Below, one piece after another: positions 1 to 5,508 of a stretch of 5,916 nucleotides of DNA (its first letter is position 1; each line of letters opens with the position of its first letter). The DNA is from Oscillospiraceae bacterium UBA3851 (GTDB lineage: Bacteria; Bacillota; Clostridia; Oscillospirales; Oscillospiraceae): positions 1 to 5,916 of the forward strand of contig DGHJ01000130.1 of assembly GCA_002392625.1 (NCBI GenBank), in the 5' to 3' direction. Below the pieces are notes generated by a model, which saw nothing but the letters and a program-made list of their open reading frames with translations, was not told the origin of the DNA and made no database searches. The translations under genes and the position numbers were made by a program.

Positions 1-179
1 GCCTTGCCCCAGACGCCCCGTTCATCCACCCACTGGCGGAACAGCTCCGGCTGCCTGGCAAACCGGATCATGGGACGGCCCACGAACCAGAAGAGGAAGA
101 GGGACAGGAGGATAAAGATCACCACGCCGGCGGCTGCCAGACGTTTTTTCTGCTTTTCGCTAAGAGGGGACTTGTCCAT
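1..179 (-). CDS. TVP38/TMEM64-family (DedA-like) membrane protein, N-terminal fragment
   Basis: The reading frame opens with ATG at 179 and runs off the left edge; 59 complete codons are visible (3-179). The start reads MDKSPLSEKQKKRL, a short charged cytoplasmic head, followed by one strongly hydrophobic segment at about residues 15-34 (rich in V, I, L, F, W) and then GRPMIRF and an amphipathic stretch around residues 40-58 ending in WVDERGVWGK. This layout, with a hydrophobic helix followed by a 'W-V-D-x-x-G-x-W' region before the main membrane domain, resembles the N-terminus of TVP38/TMEM64 (VTT, SNARE-associated) proteins. These are polytopic inner-membrane proteins related to DedA and thought to act in lipid or membrane homeostasis. 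The VTT domain itself lies outside the window, so the family call rests on the N-terminus only. The start codon is 9 bases beyond the galE stop, and a weak AAGG ribosome binding site (187-190) overlaps that stop, so it is probably co-transcribed with galE. Confidence 0.6.
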   Translation of the reverse strand, partial: MDKSPLSEKQKKRLAAAGVVIFILLSLFLFWFVGRPMIRFARQPELFRQWVDERGVWGK

Positions 180-188
180 GGGAAAACC

Positions 189-1202
189 TTACAGCTTTTC
201 GGCGTACTGCTGCCAGCGCCAGGAGTCCCGGCACATGTCCTCCACGGTCTTCTCCGCGTGCCAGCCCAGAAGGCGCTTGGCCTTGTCCACGTTGGCATAG
301 CAGAAGGCCAGGTCGCCGCTGCGGCGGGGGGCGATGCGGTAGGGCACGTCCACGCCGTTGACGGAGGAGAAGGCGTGGACCAGCTCCAGCACGCTGGTGC
401 CCTTGCCGGTGCCCAGATTGATGGACTCCCAGCCTGTGTGGCAGTTTACATAATTTATCGCCGCCACGTGACCCTTGGCCAGGTCCACCACGTGGATGAA
501 GTCCCGCACGCCGGTGCCGTCGGGGGTGGGGTAGTCGTCGCCGAAAACGGACAGCTCCTTCCGGATACCCACGGCCACCTGGGTGATGTAGGGCATCAGG
601 TTGTTGGGGATGCCGTTGGGCATCTCGCCGATGAGGCCGCTCTCGTGGGCGCCAACGGGGTTGAAGTACCGCAGGCAGACCACGGACAGATCCGGGTCGG
701 CCACGCATGCGTCGGCGAGGATCTGCTCGATCATGGACTTGGTCCAGCCGTAGGGATTGGTGCAGGCGCCCCGGGGCATATCCTCGGTGTAGGGCACAGG
801 GTTCTCCATGCCGTACACGGTGGCGGAGGAGCTGAAGATCAGCTTCTTCACGCCGTGGACGGCCATGGTCTCCAGCAGGGTAAGGGTGGTGTCCAGGTTG
901 TTGCGGTAGTAGGCCACAGGCTTTTGTACCGACTCTCCCACCGCCTTGAAGCCGGCAAAGTGAATGACAACGTCGATGGCGTGCTCGGCAAAGACCCGCT
1001 CCAACGCGGCGCGGTCGGCCATGTCGGCCTGATAGAATACGGGGCGGCGGCCGGTGATGGTCTCCAGCCGGTCCATGACGTCGGGCCGGGCGTTGGACAG
1101 ATCGTCCACGATGACCACGTCATAGTCCCGTGTCAGCAGCTCCGCCGCCACGTGGGAGCCGATAAACCCGGCGCCGCCGGGCAGAAGGATGGTTTGGCGC
1201 AT
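189..1202 (-). CDS. galE: UDP-glucose 4-epimerase (GalE)
   Basis: This is a full-length cytoplasmic NAD-dependent epimerase of the extended short-chain dehydrogenase family: 337 aa, against 338 in E. coli. It interconverts UDP-glucose and UDP-galactose in the Leloir pathway. The NAD-binding Rossmann motif is GGAGFIGSH at residues 9-17, with Pro8 where Thr is usual. SSSATVYG is at 124-131, and the catalytic Tyr151 and Lys155 are in YGWTK. Other conserved blocks are HFAGFKAVGESV (81-92), NPVGAHESG (181-189), GIPNNLMPYITQVAVG (197-212) and GTGVRDFIHVVDLA (229-242). With the catalytic Tyr offset of +2, Cys301 aligns with E. coli Tyr299 and human Cys307. That small gate residue is associated with acceptance of UDP-GlcNAc/GalNAc as well. 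The ATG at 1202 follows a strong GGGAGGA ribosome binding site (1210-1216) and a good promoter. The downstream partner is a membrane-protein gene; galK and galT are not adjacent. The family call is secure, the wider substrate range is inferred. Confidence 0.97.
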   Translation of the reverse strand: MRQTILLPGGAGFIGSHVAAELLTRDYDVVIVDDLSNARPDVMDRLETITGRRPVFYQADMADRAALERVFAEHAIDVVIHFAGFKAVGESVQKPVAYYRNNLDTTLTLLETMAVHGVKKLIFSSSATVYGMENPVPYTEDMPRGACTNPYGWTKSMIEQILADACVADPDLSVVCLRYFNPVGAHESGLIGEMPNGIPNNLMPYITQVAVGIRKELSVFGDDYPTPDGTGVRDFIHVVDLAKGHVAAINYVNCHTGWESINLGTGKGTSVLELVHAFSSVNGVDVPYRIAPRRSGDLAFCYANVDKAKRLLGWHAEKTVEDMCRDSWRWQQYAEKL

Positions 1203-1209
1203 ATCTGTT

Positions 1210-1216
1210 TCCTCCC
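1210..1216 (-). promoter_or_regulatory. Ribosome binding site of galE
   Basis: GGGAGGA on the minus strand, 7 bases before the galE ATG. It fixes the start at 1202. Confidence 0.8.
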
Positions 1217-1241
1217 GATTTCACAAGTAATAGATGTGTAT

Positions 1242-1270
1242 AGTGTAAAAGATGACGGCGCGTTTTGCAA
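1242..1270 (-). promoter_or_regulatory. Sigma-A type promoter of galE
   Basis: On the minus strand TTGCAA (1270-1265) and TACACT (1247-1242) are separated by exactly 17 bases, which matches a vegetative promoter at 4 of 6 positions in each box. The predicted transcript starts near 1235, giving a leader of about 30 bases that holds the GGGAGGA ribosome binding site and no room for a riboswitch. It lies between the trxA terminator and galE, so galE appears to be transcribed separately from trxA. No operator repeat is obvious. Confidence 0.6.
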
Positions 1271-1291
1271 GGGCTTTTTCCCATCTGCGTA

Positions 1292-1324
1292 AAACAAACG
1301 ACCCGGTCATCGGGTCGTTTGTTT
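1292..1324 (-). terminator. Intrinsic terminator of trxA
   Basis: A perfect 14-bp inverted repeat (1292-1305 and 1311-1324) with a 5-base loop begins 12 bases past the trxA stop. Read on the minus strand, a GACCCG/CGGGTC core is followed by the T-rich run GTTTGTTTTA. It separates trxA from the galE promoter. No plus-strand gene ends here. Confidence 0.88.
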
Positions 1325-1336
1325 CGGATCTGTCGA

Positions 1337-1642
1337 TCATTTCAGCAGGGCCAGGATGTTCTCCTTGGGCATGGCGCCGATGGCCTTATTGACCAGCTGG
1401 CCATCCTTGAACACCATCAGCGTGGGGATGCTCATAATGCCGTACTGCTGAGCCAGCTCGCCATTTTCGTCCACGTCCACCTTGGCGATCTTCAATCCGG
1501 TCTCCGCCGCGATCTCCTCCAGGACGGGGGCCACCATCCGGCAGGGGCCGCACCAGGTAGCCCAGAAATCCACCAGTACGGGTTCCTTGCTCTCCAGGAC
1601 CTCCTGCTGGAAACTGTTGCTGTCAACGTGAATAATTGCCAT
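1337..1642 (-). CDS. trxA: Thioredoxin (TrxA)
   Basis: This is a small cytoplasmic dithiol-disulfide oxidoreductase that reduces protein disulfides and itself accepts electrons from thioredoxin reductase. It is 101 aa, close to the usual 105. The redox motif WCGPC is at residues 30-34, so the active cysteines are 31 and 34. The buried acid of the family is Asp25 in VDFWATW, and the cis-proline is Pro73 in SIPTLMVF. The VDVDENGELAQQYGI region (55-69) and GQLVNKAIGA near the C-terminus also fit the thioredoxin fold. There is no signal peptide. The ATG at 1642 is preceded, at 8 bases, by GGAGG (1651-1655). The gene has its own promoter and terminator and so appears monocistronic; no thioredoxin reductase gene is adjacent. 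It is divergent from galM. Confidence 0.97.
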   Translation of the reverse strand: MAIIHVDSNSFQQEVLESKEPVLVDFWATWCGPCRMVAPVLEEIAAETGLKIAKVDVDENGELAQQYGIMSIPTLMVFKDGQLVNKAIGAMPKENILALLK

Positions 1643-1650
1643 TTGCGGAA

Positions 1651-1655
1651 CCTCC
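1651..1655 (-). promoter_or_regulatory. Ribosome binding site of trxA
   Basis: GGAGG on the minus strand, 8 bases before the ATG at 1642. The spacing is near optimal and supports that start. Confidence 0.8.
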
Positions 1656-1677
1656 GTTTTCTTGTTGTTGTGGGTAG

Positions 1678-1704
1678 ATTATAGCCTATTTTTTCCGCTG
1701 TGAA
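1678..1704 (-). promoter_or_regulatory. Promoter of trxA
   Basis: On the minus strand there is a perfect -10 box TATAAT (1683-1678). The best -35 candidate is TTCACA (1704-1699), 5 of 6 matches to consensus, but with a short 15-base spacer. The -10 box is convincing; the -35 assignment is less so. The leader would be about 30 bases. Confidence 0.6.
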
Positions 1705-1732
1705 CAGAGGAAAATGCAAAAGAAGAAAAAAG

Positions 1733-1761
1733 TTTACAACTTGGCAAAAGATTGGTATAAT
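1733..1761 (+). promoter_or_regulatory. Promoter of galM, with upstream A-rich tract
   Basis: TTTACA (1733-1738), a 17-base spacer and a perfect TATAAT (1756-1761) preceded by TGG (1753-1755, an extended -10) make a near-consensus vegetative promoter. A purine tract rich in A (about 1709-1732) lies immediately upstream of the -35 box, where an UP element would be. The start of transcription would be near 1768, giving a leader of about 25 bases. The promoter is back-to-back with that of trxA; the two -35 boxes are 28 bases apart. Confidence 0.8.
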
Positions 1762-1780
1762 GAACCCACTTTTTCAACGA

Positions 1781-1789
1781 GGGGAGGGG
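1781..1789 (+). promoter_or_regulatory. Ribosome binding site of galM, decides GTG start
   Basis: GGGGAGGGG lies just before the GTG at 1794, with the GGAGG core (1783-1787) 6 bases away. The frame is closed by TGA at 1761, there is no in-frame ATG before codon 28, and no other initiation codon carries a comparable site. The GTG start is therefore well supported. Confidence 0.85.
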
Positions 1790-1793
1790 TTCC

Positions 1794-2828
1794 GTGCAGA
1801 TCGCCAGCAGTCCCTACGGCGTCACCGCCGACGGCCGGAGCGTGCATTGCTACACGCTGAAGAACGCCAACGGCATGGAGGCCCGGTTTCTGGATTACGG
1901 CTGCATCCTGACCCACCTGATCCTGCCCGACCGCACCGGCACCCCCACGGACGTGGTGCTGGGGTACGACGATCTGGCCGCTTACGAAGCAGACCCGGCC
2001 TACATGGGCGCCCTGGTGGGGCGATATGCCAACAGGATAAAGGATTCTGCCTTTACACTGAACGACGAGCTGATCCGCATAACGCCCAACGACGGACCCA
2101 ACCATCTCCACGGCTGCCTGAGCAAACGGGTCTTCCACGGCGCGGTGGGGAGCGACTGCCTCCGCCTGACCTATACCAGCCCGGACGGGGAGGACGGCCT
2201 GCCGGGAACGGTGCGCTTCACAGTGACCTATTCGCTGGACGACAGCAACGTGCTGACCATGCGCTTCGAGGCAGTCAGCGACGCGGACACGGTGCTGAAC
2301 CTGACCAACCACAGCTATTTCAACCTGGCGGGCCACCGCAGCGGCCGGGTGGACGGCCAGCTGCTGCAGCTGGCCGCGGATGAGTTTCTGGAGACGGCGG
2401 ATGACACCTGCCCCACAGGGCAGCTTCTGCCGGCAGAGGGGGCCATGGACTTCCGCCGCCTGCGGCCCATGGTCGGCGAGCCGGCCTGCGAGCAGATGGA
2501 GCTGGTGGGCGGCTACGACCACTGCTACGTGCTGCGGCCGGACGCGGCGCCTGCGGCCCTGGCCTACTGCCCCAAGACGGGCATTGCCCTGACGGTGGTC
2601 ACCACCCAGCCGGGCCTGCAGCTATACAGCGGGAACTACCTGGAGGACGTGCCCCGGCCCGGCAAGGGCGGCGTGCGTTACATGCGGCGCAGCGGCTTCG
2701 CGCTGGAGACCCAGCACTTTCCCTGCTCTCCCAACTATCCCCGATTCCCCTCCACGGTGCTGCGGGCCGGAGAGCGATACCGGGAGACGACCTATTGGCA
2801 GCTCCAGGTTCTGAAACAGTTGCAATAA
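1794..2828 (+). CDS. galM: Aldose 1-epimerase (galactose mutarotase, GalM)
   Basis: This 344-aa cytoplasmic enzyme interconverts the alpha and beta anomers of galactose or glucose, feeding alpha-D-galactose to galactokinase. The family's conserved residues appear in order: Arg81 in GRYANRI (77-82), His106 in NHLHG (103-107), His173 in TNHSYFNL (171-178), Asp242 in GGYDH (239-243) and Glu305 in FALETQHFP (302-310). His106, His173 and Glu305 match the catalytic His/His/Glu set of Lactococcus GalM (His96, His170, Glu304), and Asp242 matches its substrate-binding Asp243. Length is normal, and there is no signal peptide, so it acts inside the cell. It starts at GTG with a strong ribosome binding site and is transcribed alone from its own promoter, divergent from trxA and convergent with the acyl-CoA synthetase operon. 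Its relatives in some genomes act on other aldoses, so galactose is the expected but not proven substrate. Confidence 0.95.
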   Translation: MQIASSPYGVTADGRSVHCYTLKNANGMEARFLDYGCILTHLILPDRTGTPTDVVLGYDDLAAYEADPAYMGALVGRYANRIKDSAFTLNDELIRITPNDGPNHLHGCLSKRVFHGAVGSDCLRLTYTSPDGEDGLPGTVRFTVTYSLDDSNVLTMRFEAVSDADTVLNLTNHSYFNLAGHRSGRVDGQLLQLAADEFLETADDTCPTGQLLPAEGAMDFRRLRPMVGEPACEQMELVGGYDHCYVLRPDAAPAALAYCPKTGIALTVVTTQPGLQLYSGNYLEDVPRPGKGGVRYMRRSGFALETQHFPCSPNYPRFPSTVLRAGERYRETTYWQLQVLKQLQ

Positions 2829-2864
2829 AAATCGTGTCAAGGAATTTTCCTTGACACGATTTTT
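2827..2864. terminator. Bidirectional intrinsic terminator between galM and the acyl-CoA synthetase operon
   Basis: This is an 18-bp perfect inverted repeat (2827-2844 and 2847-2864) with only two bases at the centre. It starts inside the galM stop codon and ends 16 bases before the stop of the converging gene. Because the outer ends are A5 on the left and T5 on the right, each strand yields a GC-containing stem followed by a U tract (U5 on the plus strand, U5A on the minus strand). One element can therefore terminate both convergent transcripts. Confidence 0.92.
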
Positions 2865-2880
2865 GCTTCTGCAAAGGGTT

Positions 2881-4605
2881 TTATTCCTTCTCGGCGGCGA
2901 TCTTCGCCAGCTCCTCTTCCTCCAGGACGCGGTAGGCCACCTTGCCCACCAGGGTCTTGGGCAGCTCCTCCCGGAACTCGATGTCGTAGGGCATGGCGTA
3001 CTTGGCGATGTGCTTGCGGCAGTAGTCCAGCAGCTCCTGCTTGCAGGACTCCGTGGGCACGTAGCCGGGCTTGAGCACGACGAAGGCCTTGACCTTCTGG
3101 ATCTTGATGGGATCGGGCAGGCCGATGACGCAGCTGATCTGCACGTACTCGTGGCCGTCCAGAATGTTCTCCAGCTGGGAGGGATAGACGTTGTAGCCGT
3201 TGGTGACGATCATGCGCTTGATGCGCTGGCGGAAGTAGATGTAGCCCTCCTCGTCCATGATGCCCAGGTCGCCGGTGTGGACCCAGGTGAGGCCGTCGGC
3301 GTGCTTGCGCAGGGTGTTGGCGGTCTCCTCCGGCTGGTTGACGTACTCCAGCATCATGGTGGGTCCAGTCAGGCAGATCTCGCCCTCGGTGCCGTAGGGC
3401 ACCTCGTCCTCCGTGCCCACCGCCACGATCTTGTAGAACGTGTCGGGGAAGGGGATGCCGATGGAACCCTCCTTGGGCTTATTCATGGGGGTCAGGCAGC
3501 TGGCGGTGACGCACTCGGTGGTGCCGTAGCCCTCCCGGACGCCCACGGCGCAGCCGTGATCGTGGAGGAAGGCGTCAAACCGCTTTTTCAGCTCGACGCT
3601 CAAGCTGTCGCCGCCGGAGAACACGCCCTTCAGGCAGCTCAGGTCCACGCCCTCCATCTCCGGGATGCGCAGCAGCGCCTCGAACAGGGAGGGCACGCCG
3701 GCGATCAGGTTGGGCTGGTGCTTTTTCAGCAGCTCGGCATAGGTCTTAGGGGTGAACCGGGGCACCAAAATGCAGTCGCCGCCGTTGGCCAGCATGGAAT
3801 GGATGCTGACGCCCAGGCCGAAGCCGTGGAACATGGGCATGATGGCCAGCATCTTGTGGCCGGCATGGAAGAAGGGGTTGGTGGCCACGATCTGGGCGGC
3901 CAGGGCGTTGAAGTTGCGGTTGCTGAGCAGGATGCCCTTGGTGGTGCCGGTGGTGCCGCCGGAGTAGAGGATGGCGGCGGGATCCGTATCCTGGCGGCGG
4001 ACCTTGTAGATCTCCACGTGCTCGCCGTTCTTCAGGAAGTCCTTCCACATGATCACGCCGCCCTTCTTGGGCACGGGGGCGATCTGGCGGCCCTGGGTCA
4101 GGGCGAAGCCTACCTTCATGAGAGGGGACAGCTCGTCCTTGACGGAGGCGATGATCAGGTGGGGCAGGTTTACGGCCTTGCGGACATTCTCGAACTTAGG
4201 GTAGAACTGGTCCAGGGTCAGGGCGGCCACGGAGTTGCTGTCCCGCAGGTAGAAGGCGATCTCGCTTTCGGCGGACAGGGGGTGCACCATGTTGGCGATG
4301 GCGCCCACCATGTTTACCGCGTAGAACATGGCCACGGTCTGGGGGGCGTTGGGCATGCAGATGGTGACCTTGTCGCCCTCCCGGATGCCCAGGGCCTTCA
4401 GTCCCTTGGCCACGGCCTCAATCTTCTGCCACATTTTGGCGTAGGTGGTGTTGCGGCCCATGAACTCATAGGCGATGTAGTCGGGGTACTGCCGTACGAT
4501 CTCCTCCACCTTGCCGGACATGGAGAGGGTGGAATACTCCAACGTGGCGGGCACACCGGGATCCAGGCTGGTGAGCCAGGGTGCCTTGACAGCGGTCTCA
4601 TTCAT
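2881..4605 (-). CDS. Acyl-CoA synthetase / AMP-binding ligase (FadD-like)
   Basis: This 574-aa ANL-superfamily (class I adenylate-forming) enzyme would activate a carboxylic acid with ATP to an acyl-adenylate and transfer it to CoA. Length and arrangement fit long- or medium-chain fatty acyl-CoA ligases (E. coli FadD is 561). The P-loop-like A3 motif is YSGGTTGTTKG at 214-224. The A5 motif is GYGTTE at 359-364, with Glu364 the likely magnesium ligand. HTGDLG at 443-448 is A7, with Asp446 contacting the ribose. The hinge region with Arg461 is followed by A8 around NGYNVYP (469-475). PKTLVGK at 549-555 carries the probable catalytic Lys555. There is no signal peptide or clear membrane helix. 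It is the second gene of a two-gene operon: its ATG overlaps the end of the CAT-fold gene by 8 bases, and AAGGAGG lies 9 bases upstream. The acyl substrate cannot be read from sequence; transfer to an acyl carrier protein is an alternative. Confidence 0.9.
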   Translation of the reverse strand: MNETAVKAPWLTSLDPGVPATLEYSTLSMSGKVEEIVRQYPDYIAYEFMGRNTTYAKMWQKIEAVAKGLKALGIREGDKVTICMPNAPQTVAMFYAVNMVGAIANMVHPLSAESEIAFYLRDSNSVAALTLDQFYPKFENVRKAVNLPHLIIASVKDELSPLMKVGFALTQGRQIAPVPKKGGVIMWKDFLKNGEHVEIYKVRRQDTDPAAILYSGGTTGTTKGILLSNRNFNALAAQIVATNPFFHAGHKMLAIMPMFHGFGLGVSIHSMLANGGDCILVPRFTPKTYAELLKKHQPNLIAGVPSLFEALLRIPEMEGVDLSCLKGVFSGGDSLSVELKKRFDAFLHDHGCAVGVREGYGTTECVTASCLTPMNKPKEGSIGIPFPDTFYKIVAVGTEDEVPYGTEGEICLTGPTMMLEYVNQPEETANTLRKHADGLTWVHTGDLGIMDEEGYIYFRQRIKRMIVTNGYNVYPSQLENILDGHEYVQISCVIGLPDPIKIQKVKAFVVLKPGYVPTESCKQELLDYCRKHIAKYAMPYDIEFREELPKTLVGKVAYRVLEEEELAKIAAEKE

Positions 4606-5473
4606 AGGAAACTTCCTCCTTCAAAGGTTTCTCCAGCTCTTCGGGGTGCTCCAGCAGATACTTGAGCAGCCGGATGGACTTGGAGTAATAATAGCCGTCG
4701 GCCAGACGCTCATCGATGGTCAGGCCCAGGTCCAGGGTCTCGCGCATGGTGGCGTTGCCGTTTGCGTCAAAGACGGGGGTCATCTTCTTCTCGCCGATGA
4801 TGCAGAACAGGGAGCAGGTGCCCCAGTTGGTCAGGTGATGGTAGCCGCTCTTGAGCTTGATGGAGCCCAGATTGGAGATGACCACGCTGCTGTAATAGGG
4901 ATCCGTCTCGATCATGGAGGAGGGCACCCAGCCGTGCTTATCCAGCCACATGATGAACTTGATGGCCGTCTTGCTGATAAAGCGGGGCAGCTTGTTCAGG
5001 GTGTCCATGCTGTCGGTGGTGGGGTCGACCTTCTCACTGCGGCAGCTCTTCACCTGAGAGCGGATGTATTCATGCACGCTCTCAATGGTGTCATCCTCCT
5101 TGGCGCGGAGGGTGGCCAGGGCTTCGGCGCCGTGGTCGGCGAACTCCTTTTTCACCACGAAGGAGGCGGAGATGTTGTTGCGCATGTAAAAATTCTGGTT
5201 GGCAATGAAGCGGTTCAGCTTGGGCCGCAGCATGATGGTCTTGACCAGGGCCGCCACGATCACGTGGAAGAAGGTGTAGGGGAAATCCGTCTCGGCCTGG
5301 TTTTTGCGGGCGATGTACTCCTTGATGGCAGTCAGATCGACGCGCTCGGAGATGTAGGCCTCATTGTCACAGCGGTTGGGGTAGATGACGCCGGTGATAA
5401 ACTGGATGGAGGGCAGATCCCGGAGCAGCCTGCCGTCCTTCCGGTCACCCCAGCGGCGTTTTTCTTTTTCCAT
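4598..5473 (-). CDS. CAT-fold / 2-oxoacid dehydrogenase E2 catalytic-domain-like protein, non-canonical active site
   Basis: This protein (291 aa from the chosen start) resembles the CoA-dependent acyltransferase superfamily that holds chloramphenicol acetyltransferase and the E2 catalytic domain. The signs are FTFFHVIV-like helix FPYTFFHVIVAALVKT (residues 64-79), VVISNLGSIKL (197-207), NWGTCSLFCIIGEK (216-229) and LGLTIDERLADGYYYSKS (250-267). The last block aligns with the signature DHRxxDG, but the catalytic His is Glu255 here (codon GAG at 4711-4709), giving ExxxDG. Asp259 and Gly260 are kept. No lipoyl or subunit-binding domain is present and no E1 or E3 gene is near, so it is not a standard dehydrogenase E2. 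It heads an operon with the acyl-CoA synthetase, suggesting work on an acyl-CoA or acyl thioester. An in-frame ATG pair at 5494/5491 would add 6-7 residues, but it lies only about 8 bases after the predicted transcription start and has no ribosome binding site; the ATG at 5473 has GGGAG upstream. The function is unknown. Confidence 0.8.
   Translation of the reverse strand: MEKEKRRWGDRKDGRLLRDLPSIQFITGVIYPNRCDNEAYISERVDLTAIKEYIARKNQAETDFPYTFFHVIVAALVKTIMLRPKLNRFIANQNFYMRNNISASFVVKKEFADHGAEALATLRAKEDDTIESVHEYIRSQVKSCRSEKVDPTTDSMDTLNKLPRFISKTAIKFIMWLDKHGWVPSSMIETDPYYSSVVISNLGSIKLKSGYHHLTNWGTCSLFCIIGEKKMTPVFDANGNATMRETLDLGLTIDERLADGYYYSKSIRLLKYLLEHPEELEKPLKEEVSYE
4615..4621 (-). promoter_or_regulatory. 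Ribosome binding site of the acyl-CoA synthetase gene, inside the upstream gene
   Basis: AAGGAGG on the minus strand, 9 bases before the ATG at 4605. It lies within the last codons of the CAT-fold gene, whose TGA (4600-4598) is downstream of that ATG. This arrangement is typical of translational coupling. Confidence 0.8.
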
Positions 5474-5484
5474 GTTCACATTAA

Positions 5485-5489
5485 CTCCC
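5485..5489 (-). promoter_or_regulatory. Ribosome binding site favouring the 5473 start of the CAT-fold gene
   Basis: GGGAG on the minus strand, 11 bases before the ATG at 5473. The spacing is slightly long. No comparable site precedes the upstream ATG pair at 5494 and 5491. Confidence 0.55.
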
Positions 5490-5508
5490 ATCATAAGAAT
5501 AATTATCT

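Noticed and set aside
258..1292. A 344-codon plus-strand frame opposite galE.
   Set aside because: It has the same codon-register antisense relation and repetitive Gly/His/Val composition; galE has full motifs, a ribosome binding site and a promoter.
1203..1336. Riboswitch or leader-controlled element upstream of galE.
   Set aside because: The predicted leader is only about 30 bases, and the one strong hairpin in the gap lies upstream of the promoter and is the trxA terminator.
1741..1761. TTGGCA (1741-1746) as the -35 box of galM.
   Set aside because: It is only 9 bases from TATAAT. TTTACA at 1733-1738 has the correct 17-base spacing.
1734..2522. A 262-codon minus-strand frame opposite galM.
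   Set aside because: It is antisense in codon register to a gene with intact mutarotase catalytic residues; no ribosome binding site or domain supports it.
2851..4665. A 604-codon open frame on the plus strand opposite the acyl-CoA synthetase.
   Set aside because: It runs in exact codon register antisense to the real gene, where stops would need TTA, CTA or TCA sense codons, which are rare in GC-rich genes. The product is low-complexity, rich in Gly, His, Val and Gln, without family motifs, and it reads through the terminator and the operon junction.
4598..5473. Annotation as a pyruvate (2-oxoacid) dehydrogenase E2 subunit.
   Set aside because: There is no lipoyl domain, no peripheral subunit-binding domain, no neighbouring E1 or E3 gene, and the catalytic His is replaced. 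Only the catalytic-domain fold is shared.
4598..5473. Chloramphenicol resistance gene (cat).
   Set aside because: The CAT family is much shorter (about 215 aa) and has an intact HxxxDG. This protein lacks the His, and it sits in an operon with a ligase rather than on a mobile element.
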